Part shown: positions 15,008-19,403 of the stretch, piece after piece | Layout: each line of letters opens with the position of its first letter | How positions within the stretch are numbered: the first letter of the stretch is position 1 | From: Paracoccaceae bacterium | GTDB taxonomy: Bacteria > Pseudomonadota > Alphaproteobacteria > Rhodobacterales > Rhodobacteraceae | Length of the DNA stretch: 19,403 nucleotides | Reading direction: 5' to 3' | Assembly (NCBI GenBank): GCA_026984895.1 | Contig: JALSRF010000030.1 | Coordinates: 1-19,403, forward strand | The notes under the pieces: generated by a model | The model's input: only the letters and a program-made list of their open reading frames with translations | Told to the model about the DNA's origin: nothing | Databases searched by the model: none | Translations under genes and position numbers: made by a program

Positions 15008-15027
15008 CCCTCGCAAACCCTCGCAAA
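15008..15027. repeat. 10-bp tandem duplication upstream of nitrilase
   Basis: CCCTCGCAAA occurs twice head to tail in the 42-bp gap between the methyltransferase and nitrilase genes. On the coding strand each copy supplies a GAGGG, and the proximal copy forms part of the nitrilase ribosome binding site. Confidence 0.6.
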
Positions 15028-15040
15028 CATGTGCAGCGCG

Positions 15041-15919
15041 TCAGCCGGCGTCGGGTCTGGTGCCGACCGCGACCACCATTTCGCACGGCCCTTCGAAATG
15101 GCCGCCGCTTTCGAACTGGCGCAGGGCGTCCTCGATCTCGGCCCAGGCGTCGTCCTGCTCCTGCGCCGAAAGCCCCGAAAGCATCTGATGCAGGGCGCCG
15201 AAGGACTCCTGTTCGAATTGCAGGCATTCCAGCGCCGATGCCAGCCGCACCGGGGCGTCGATGACCTCGACATCGATCTTGCTGAACCCGGCGTCGGCCA
15301 GCAAGCCGCGAAACACGTCCGGGTCAGCCAGGCTGAACGGCCCCGGCTGCCCGGGCAATGGAGCCGGCAGTCCGGCCCACCGCCGAATGATGCCGACCGG
15401 GATCGAAAAGAACGGGTTCTTTTCGGCCCGGGAATAGGACATGGCCCCGACCTTGCCACCGGGACGCAGTTGCGCGCGCATGCCGCTGACAGCCCTGTGC
15501 TGATCCGGGAAATAGATCAGCCCGACGCGCGAGATGACCGCATCGAATGGCGCGGCCTCGATCTCGGCCAGGCTTTCACCGTCAACCACCATGGTCTGAA
15601 GATTGTCCAGCCCCGCGCGCCGGGCGTTTGCCGCGGCGAATTTCAGGATTTCGGGCGAAAGATCGGTGGCCAGGACATGGCCCGACGGGCCGCACCGCCG
15701 CGCGGCGGCAATGCTCTGTTCGCCCGCGCCGGCGGCCACATCGAGCACCCGGCTGCCTTCGTCCACCCCTGCCATGTCCAGCATCGTTTCCGTTGCCGGA
15801 CCCAGCCAGCGGCTCAACAGCGGGCTCCAGCGGCTCCAGGCTTCGGCTGCGGTGTCCCACTGCTGCCTTGTCGTTGCCTTGAACGCGACCGGGTCGAATA
15901 CGGCTTGTTGCCTGCTCAT
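15041..15919 (-). CDS. Class I SAM-dependent methyltransferase
   Basis: A 292-residue methyltransferase with a Rossmann-type SAM-binding core. Motif I is VLDVAAGAGEQS at 58–69, the acidic residue of motif II follows in ATDLS at 84–88, and an adenine-region VVDGESL follows near 111–117. The post-core FDAVISRVGLIYFPD and LRPGGKVGAMSYS match the UbiE/COQ5-like superfamily. The C-terminal half (about 150–292) is a separate region and probably determines the substrate, which cannot be read from the sequence. I chose ATG 15919 because GGGGAGG lies about 7–9 nt upstream; the longer frame to 15955 adds unlike sequence. It is divergent from a LysR regulator and followed by the nitrilase, so it may act on a nitrile-derived or related small molecule, but that is inference. 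Confidence 0.85.
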   Translation of the reverse strand: MSRQQAVFDPVAFKATTRQQWDTAAEAWSRWSPLLSRWLGPATETMLDMAGVDEGSRVLDVAAGAGEQSIAAARRCGPSGHVLATDLSPEILKFAAANARRAGLDNLQTMVVDGESLAEIEAAPFDAVISRVGLIYFPDQHRAVSGMRAQLRPGGKVGAMSYSRAEKNPFFSIPVGIIRRWAGLPAPLPGQPGPFSLADPDVFRGLLADAGFSKIDVEVIDAPVRLASALECLQFEQESFGALHQMLSGLSAQEQDDAWAEIEDALRQFESGGHFEGPCEMVVAVGTRPDAG

Positions 15920-16005
15920 CGGTCTTCCTCCCCTTGGTTGAAACTTGCCGATCACGGTATCCTTCGACTAGGCTTGTCACCATTCGCGATGGCGCGACGA
16001 CGGAT

Positions 16006-16019
16006 GTGCAAGAATGCAC
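16006..16019. promoter_or_regulatory. Palindrome in the LysR/methyltransferase intergenic region
   Basis: GTGCA-AGAA-TGCAC is a perfect inverted repeat with 5-bp arms and a 4-bp centre, 17 bp before the LysR start and in the 117-bp divergent gap. LysR-type regulators usually bind imperfect dyads with a T-N11-A core in such gaps, so this is the best operator candidate seen. Confidence 0.35.
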
Positions 16020-16036
16020 GAAGGAGCACACGGCGG

Positions 16037-16924
16037 ATGCAATGGGATGATCTGAAATTCTTCCTGGCGGTGGCGCGCAACGGCTCCATCAGTGCCGGCG
16101 CCAGGCGGCTGAAGGTCCAGCATTCGACAGTGTCGCGCCGTATCCGGGCACTGGAAAACCGGTTGGGAACCCGACTGATAGAGCGCAAGAAATCCGGCTA
16201 CGAACTGACCGCCGTCGGTGAAGAACTCAAGCTGTCCGCCGCCAGGATGGAACTGGAAATCCTCGACATCGAAGACGCGCTGGCCGGCCACGAAGGGCGG
16301 GTATGCGGCGAACTGAGAGTGTCGGCGATCGGCAACATGGCGACAACCGTTCTGATGCCCATGTTCCGCGCCTTCCACGAGCGATACCCCGAGATCGAGA
16401 TGCACATTCAGGTGTCAAACAGGTTCGTCAGCCTGACCGAGCGCCAGGCAGACATCGCGATCCGTCTGACCAACGATCCGCTGGAGACGCTGATCGGAAC
16501 GCGCCTGGTCACGGTGCGATCGGCGGTTTACGGATCGGCCGCCTACCTGGCCAGGCAACGGTCGCGCGCGCAGCCGCCCGAATGGCTGGGGGTCGAATGC
16601 TGCGATTTTCACCGCGACTGGACCCATGCCGCCCGGCCGGAACGGGATTTCCGCTTTTATGTCGATGATACCCTGCTCACGCTTGCGGCCCTCAAGGAAG
16701 GCTTCGGGATTGCCTATCTGCCCTGTTTCATGGGCGACAGTCACCCGGACCTTGCCCGGGTGCACGCCCCCGAAGAAAAGCACGATCTTGGCCTGTGGCT
16801 GCTGTATCACGGCGATCTGCGCCAGACCCGGCGGGTGCGGCTGTTCCGCCAGCACATGGTTGACCATATCGCGCCGGAGAAAGACCTGTTCGAAGGCCGA
16901 CGGCCGGCCGCGGAGCACGCCTGA
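16037..16924 (+). CDS. LysR family transcriptional regulator
   Basis: A 295-residue LysR-type regulator. The N-terminal winged helix-turn-helix is WDDLKFFLAVARNGSISAG through VQHSTVSRRIRALENRLGTRL (about 3–47). It is followed by the linker helix and a periplasmic-binding-protein-like effector domain (about 92–290) with GELRVSAIG, the ADIAIRL motif at 138–144 and GFGIAYLPC near 222–230. The ATG at 16037 has AAGGAG at 10 nt and begins directly with the family opening. The frame is open far upstream, but that stretch is antisense to the neighbouring genes and is not coding. Divergence from the methyltransferase–nitrilase pair suggests it controls that pair and itself; the effector is unknown. 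Confidence 0.92.
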   Translation: MQWDDLKFFLAVARNGSISAGARRLKVQHSTVSRRIRALENRLGTRLIERKKSGYELTAVGEELKLSAARMELEILDIEDALAGHEGRVCGELRVSAIGNMATTVLMPMFRAFHERYPEIEMHIQVSNRFVSLTERQADIAIRLTNDPLETLIGTRLVTVRSAVYGSAAYLARQRSRAQPPEWLGVECCDFHRDWTHAARPERDFRFYVDDTLLTLAALKEGFGIAYLPCFMGDSHPDLARVHAPEEKHDLGLWLLYHGDLRQTRRVRLFRQHMVDHIAPEKDLFEGRRPAAEHA

Positions 16925-17140
16925 TCCGACACCAGAGCCCCGGGGCATGGCCCGCAGAACCGCAGGCCGCCGGATTTCGACCGGGCGTCGTTGCCCCCTG
17001 TCGCGGCCGAACCGCCGTTCCCGCGGGCATGGCCCGGCCCGAACGAAAATCCGGTGAGCCGGCGATCCGAGCTTCGCGGGTCTGCGCCCCGGCCCGGGGT
17101 CATGACCGGGCGCGCGGGTGGGGCGCGCGCGGGCAATGCC
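16925..17140. other. GC-rich gene-free stretch between LysR and fmt
   Basis: Together with the adjoining repeat array this forms a gap of 282 bp between the convergent LysR and fmt genes. I see no supported gene. It holds short palindromes, GCCCCGGGGC at 16937–16946 and GGTCATGACC at 17098–17107, and GCGCGC arms that could fold near 17110–17130. These may help end transcription from both sides, but none has a T-run. Confidence 0.6.
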
Positions 17141-17220
17141 GGTCAGGGGCGGGGGCGGTCAGGGGCGGGGGCGGTCAGAGGTAATGGCGGTCAGGGGTAA
17201 TGGCGGTCAGGGGCGATGGC
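17141..17220. repeat. Five tandem copies of a 16-bp repeat
   Basis: Five consecutive 16-bp units each begin GGTCAG and end GGC. Units 1 and 2 (17141–17172) are identical, GGTCAGGGGCGGGGGC. Units 3 and 4 carry GTAATGGC endings. Unit 5 (17205–17220) ends CGATGGC. A degenerate copy may precede them (17125–17140). The last unit contains the stop codon and final codons of fmt on the minus strand. The unit length is not a multiple of three, so it is not a coding repeat. Confidence 0.92.
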
Positions 17221-18151
17221 CGGGCGCGGGCGGGTCGATCCGATCCTGCCTCTGGCCAAACCGCGCCGGCAGGGGCCAGCCCCGCAGCAGTTCGCTCACC
17301 GGCAGGGCGCGTTTCCCCTGCCGCTGGGCGCGCGTGATCTCGACCGCGCCTTCGCCGCAGGCCACGGTGAACCCCCCGAGCACCTCGCCAGGCGCTCCCG
17401 CCCCGGCCACCTGGCGCGAACGCAACAGTTTCACCCGTTCGCCGGCAACCTCGCACCAGGCGCCCGGAAAGGGCGACAGGCCGCGGATCAGCCGGTCCAC
17501 CTCGGGCGCGGGTCGCGACCAGTCGATTCGCGCCTCGGCCTTGTCGATCTTGGCGGCATGGGTAACCCCGTCCTCGGGCTGCGGTTCGGGCGTCAGCGCA
17601 TCCAGGCGCGCCAGCGCCTCGACGATGGCCGCGGCCCCCAGCGCCGACAGTCGGTCGTGCAGGTCGCCCGCCGTGTCCTCGGGCCCGATCGGCACCGCCT
17701 TGCGCAACAGCACCGGGCCGGTGTCCAGCCCGGCCTCCATCTGCATGATGCACACGCCGGTTTCATCGTCGCCCGCCATGATCGCACGCTGGATCGGCGC
17801 CGCGCCACGCCAGCGCGGCAACAGCGACGCATGGATGTTCAGGCAGCCGCGTGCCGGGGCCTCCAGAACGGCCGGCGGCAGGATCAGCCCGTAGGCCACC
17901 ACCACCGCCGCCTCGGCGGCGAACGCCGCGAATTCCGCCTGCGCGTCGGCGCCTTTCAACGAGTGCGGATGACGCACCGCCAGGCCCAGTTCCTGCGCGC
18001 GACGGTGCACCGGAGAGGGCCGTTGCTTCCTGCCGCGCCCGGCCGGACGCGGCGGCTGGCAATAGACCGCGGCAATCTCGTGCCCGGCCCCGACCAGGGC
18101 GTCGAGAACCGGCACGGAAAAATCCGGCGTTCCCATGAAGACCAGCCTCAT
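17207..18151 (-). CDS. fmt: Methionyl-tRNA formyltransferase
   Basis: Fmt formylates the methionine on initiator tRNA using 10-formyltetrahydrofolate. The 314-residue protein has the N-terminal formyltransferase fold: LVFMGTPDFSVPVL at the start, then the signature NIHASLLPRWRGAAPIQRAI (105–124) with catalytic Asn105 and His107, and GLDTGPVL with Asp143. The C-terminal OB-like tRNA-binding domain (about 205–305) includes IDWSRPAPEVDRLIRGLSPFPGAW. The start ATG overlaps the stop of the deformylase-like gene by 4 bp. The last codons lie in a 16-bp tandem repeat, so the exact C-terminus may vary between strains. Confidence 0.97.
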   Translation of the reverse strand: MRLVFMGTPDFSVPVLDALVGAGHEIAAVYCQPPRPAGRGRKQRPSPVHRRAQELGLAVRHPHSLKGADAQAEFAAFAAEAAVVVAYGLILPPAVLEAPARGCLNIHASLLPRWRGAAPIQRAIMAGDDETGVCIMQMEAGLDTGPVLLRKAVPIGPEDTAGDLHDRLSALGAAAIVEALARLDALTPEPQPEDGVTHAAKIDKAEARIDWSRPAPEVDRLIRGLSPFPGAWCEVAGERVKLLRSRQVAGAGAPGEVLGGFTVACGEGAVEITRAQRQGKRALPVSELLRGWPLPARFGQRQDRIDPPAPGHRP

Positions 18152-18648
18152 GCCACGGCCCCCGCCCTGGCCGCGCGTTTCAGCAGCATCTGGCGTTTCA
18201 CCCGGCTGAGCCGGTGGAAATACATCCGCCCGTCGAGGTGGTCGATCTGATGCTGCACGCTGGTCGCCCAGAGCCCGACGAAATCGCGTTCTTCCACCGC
18301 GCCGTCGGCGTTCTGAAAGCGCACCGTCACTGCCCGCGGACGCTTCAGCCGGGCCGACACGCCGGGCAGGCAGGGGCTGGCCTCCTCGTGTTCGCGCAGC
18401 CGGGTCGATGCGTGGATCACCTCGGGGTTGGCCATGCGCACCGCCTGCCCGCGTTCGCGAGAAGCATCGACCACCGCCAGGCGCTGCATCACCCCAAGCT
18501 GGACCGCCGCCAGGCCAACGCCGGGCATCGCCTCCATCACCGCGATCATCTTGTCCCAGATGGCGCGGGTTTCCTCGGTGATCGCCGGAACCGGCGCCGC
18601 CGGGGTGCGCAGCCGCCGGTCCGGCCAGCGCAGCACGCCCCGGCTCAT
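18148..18648 (-). CDS. Peptide deformylase-like protein lacking the catalytic glutamate
   Basis: A 166-residue homologue of peptide deformylase. Motif 1 is GVGLAAVQ at 43–50, close to the canonical GIGLAAPQ. Motif 2, normally EGCLS, is changed to SPCLP, with the metal-ligand Cys93 kept. Motif 3, normally HExDH, reads HQIDH at 133–137. Both metal histidines remain, but the catalytic Glu is Gln134, encoded by CAG at 18247–18249. Metal binding is therefore plausible, while normal deformylation is doubtful. It may be a regulatory or binding paralogue, or a divergent enzyme. It sits between the intact def and fmt with 4-bp ATGA overlaps on both sides, which implies steady co-translation and argues against a decaying copy. 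Confidence 0.88.
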   Translation of the reverse strand: MSRGVLRWPDRRLRTPAAPVPAITEETRAIWDKMIAVMEAMPGVGLAAVQLGVMQRLAVVDASRERGQAVRMANPEVIHASTRLREHEEASPCLPGVSARLKRPRAVTVRFQNADGAVEERDFVGLWATSVQHQIDHLDGRMYFHRLSRVKRQMLLKRAARAGAVA

Positions 18649-19166
18649 GCGCGCGCCCGCTCGCGTTTCAGCTTGACCATCTTGCGGGTGATCATCTGGC
18701 GTTTGAGCGGCTTCAGGTAGTCGATGAACAGCTTGCCGTTCAGGTGGTCGATCTCGTGCTGCGAACAGGTCGCCCAGAGCTTGTCGAACTGTTCTTCGTG
18801 CTGCTTGCCGCCAAGGTCGGTCCAGCGCACCCGCGCTTCGGCGGGCCGTTCGACCTCGGCATATTGATCGGGGATCGACAGGCAGCCCTCTTCGTAGGTG
18901 TTCATGTCCTCGGACACCCAGGTGACTTCGGGGTTGATCAGCACCATCGGCTGGGGTGGCGCGTTTTCCTCTTTCACGCAGTCCATCACGAACAGCCGCT
19001 TCATGACGCCCACCTGCGGCGCGGCCAGGCCGATCCCCGGCGCGTCATACATGGTTTCCAGCATGTTTTCGGCCAGTTCGCGCAACTCGCGGGTGATCTC
19101 GCCCACGGGCGCGCAGACCTTTTTCAGGCGGGGGTCGGGGTGGATCAGGATCGGCAGAATGCTCAT
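18645..19166 (-). CDS. def: Peptide deformylase
   Basis: Peptide deformylase removes the N-formyl group from nascent proteins at the ribosome exit. The 173-residue protein has all three motifs intact: GIGLAAPQ (44–51), EGCLS (93–97, metal ligand Cys95) and QHEIDH (136–141, with His137, Glu138 and His141). The basic C-terminal helix KRQMITRKMVKLKRERARA can contact the ribosome. I chose ATG 19166 because it gives the usual opening SILPILIHPDPRL. ATG 19175 adds three residues, and the longer frame upstream lies in the divergent promoter region. It is the first gene of the def–deformylase-like–fmt operon, which pairs removal and addition of the formyl group. Confidence 0.96.
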   Translation of the reverse strand: MSILPILIHPDPRLKKVCAPVGEITRELRELAENMLETMYDAPGIGLAAPQVGVMKRLFVMDCVKEENAPPQPMVLINPEVTWVSEDMNTYEEGCLSIPDQYAEVERPAEARVRWTDLGGKQHEEQFDKLWATCSQHEIDHLNGKLFIDYLKPLKRQMITRKMVKLKRERARA

Positions 19167-19205
19167 GGCGCTCATGTAGGCCAAGCATCCGGGTGTTGCA
19201 ACGCT

Positions 19206-19219
19206 CTTGCACTCGCAAG
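19206..19219. promoter_or_regulatory. Inverted repeat in the def / aminotransferase divergent gap
   Basis: CTTGC-ACTC-GCAAG is a perfect 5-bp-arm inverted repeat in the 93-bp gap between divergent def and the aminotransferase gene. It could be an operator for either; no clear −35/−10 pair could be fixed next to it. Confidence 0.25.
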
Positions 19220-19259
19220 CGGCTGCGATAGTCTCCGCGGGCACAAGAGGAGAACCTGC

Positions 19260-19403
19260 ATGGATTTCGACCAGATCATCGAACGGCGCGGCACCCATTC
19301 GGCAAAATGGGATCTGATGCAAAATGCATACGGCGTGTCGCCCGACGACGGCATTCCCATGTGGGTGGCCGACATGGATTTCCGCCCCCCCGAATGCGTC
19401 CGC
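19260..19403 (+). CDS. MalY/PatB family PLP-dependent aminotransferase (partial, N-terminus)
   Basis: The first 48 codons of a gene that runs off the window end. The opening MDFDQIIERRGTHSAKWD and the later IPMWVADMDF are typical of the MalY/PatB family, fold-type I PLP enzymes with cystathionine beta-lyase (C–S lyase) activity. ATG 19260 is supported by GAGGAG at 19247–19252, 7 nt upstream. The active-site lysine and most of the fold lie beyond the window, so the exact activity cannot be judged. It is divergent from def. Confidence 0.85.
   Translation, partial: MDFDQIIERRGTHSAKWDLMQNAYGVSPDDGIPMWVADMDFRPPECVR

Noticed and set aside
14348..16036. Long plus-strand extension upstream of the LysR start (858 codons in total)
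   Set aside because: The extension is antisense to the nitrilase and methyltransferase genes. The LysR family begins at 16037 with a ribosome site, so a giant fusion is not credible.
17141..17220. CRISPR-like reading of the tandem repeats
   Set aside because: The units are directly adjacent with no unique spacers and only 16 bp long, so this is a simple tandem repeat.
19176..19322. Upstream extension of Def to 19322
   Set aside because: It would run antisense through the start of the aminotransferase gene; the family start is at 19166.

Overview
The window is GC-rich, densely packed bacterial chromosome. Gene content and order point to an alphaproteobacterium of the Rhodobacterales (Rhodobacteraceae-like). 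The clues are a long methylsuccinyl-CoA dehydrogenase of the ethylmalonyl-CoA pathway, the minus-strand series rpoZ–rsh–DUF2062–pdxJ–acpS–lepB–rnc–era–DUF1491–recO, a single bifunctional Rsh (p)ppGpp enzyme, and a NYN-domain gene divergent from folK. This placement is inferred from protein families and gene order; no database search was run. No rRNA, tRNA, CRISPR array, insertion sequence or prophage gene was seen.

Layout. (1) 1–2184, plus strand: methylsuccinyl-CoA dehydrogenase (mcd), then a small META-domain lipoprotein whose end overlaps the convergent recO by 26 bp. (2) 2159–10622, minus strand, read from rpoZ down to recO: RNA polymerase omega, the stringent-response enzyme, a DUF2062 membrane protein, pyridoxine phosphate synthase, an exported hypothetical protein, holo-ACP synthase, signal peptidase I, RNase III, Era, DUF1491 and RecO. 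Most junctions are short gaps or 4–8 bp stop/start overlaps, and several starts are GTG or TTG, so this looks like one translationally coupled housekeeping operon. A plausible sigma-70 promoter lies just upstream of rpoZ. (3) 10710–12001: folK (minus) divergent from a NYN-domain putative nuclease (plus). (4) 12262–13702, plus: ispH overlapping rnhA, the latter starting at TTG behind a strong ribosome binding site. (5) 13684–13923, minus: a small GlsB/YeaQ-like membrane protein. (6) 14017–16924: an accessory-looking block with a LysR regulator (plus) divergent from a SAM methyltransferase and a nitrilase (both minus). The nitrilase frame is broken by a single-base shift in a homopolymer cluster. 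(7) 16925–17220: a gene-free GC-rich stretch ending in five tandem copies of a 16-bp repeat that run into the stop codon of fmt. (8) 17207–19166, minus: def, a second deformylase-like gene with a Glu-to-Gln change in its HExxH motif, and fmt, joined by 4-bp overlaps. (9) 19260–end, plus: the start of a MalY/PatB-type aminotransferase.

Most of the window is core physiology: stringent response, RNA processing, protein export, cofactor synthesis (PLP, folate, isoprenoid), and N-formylmethionine addition and removal. No clearly new multi-gene system was found. The best candidates for a second look are the deformylase-like protein lacking its catalytic glutamate, the 16-bp repeat array at the fmt 3' end, the interrupted nitrilase in its LysR-flanked cluster, and the palindromic CCGGAA/TTCCGG cluster upstream of ispH.
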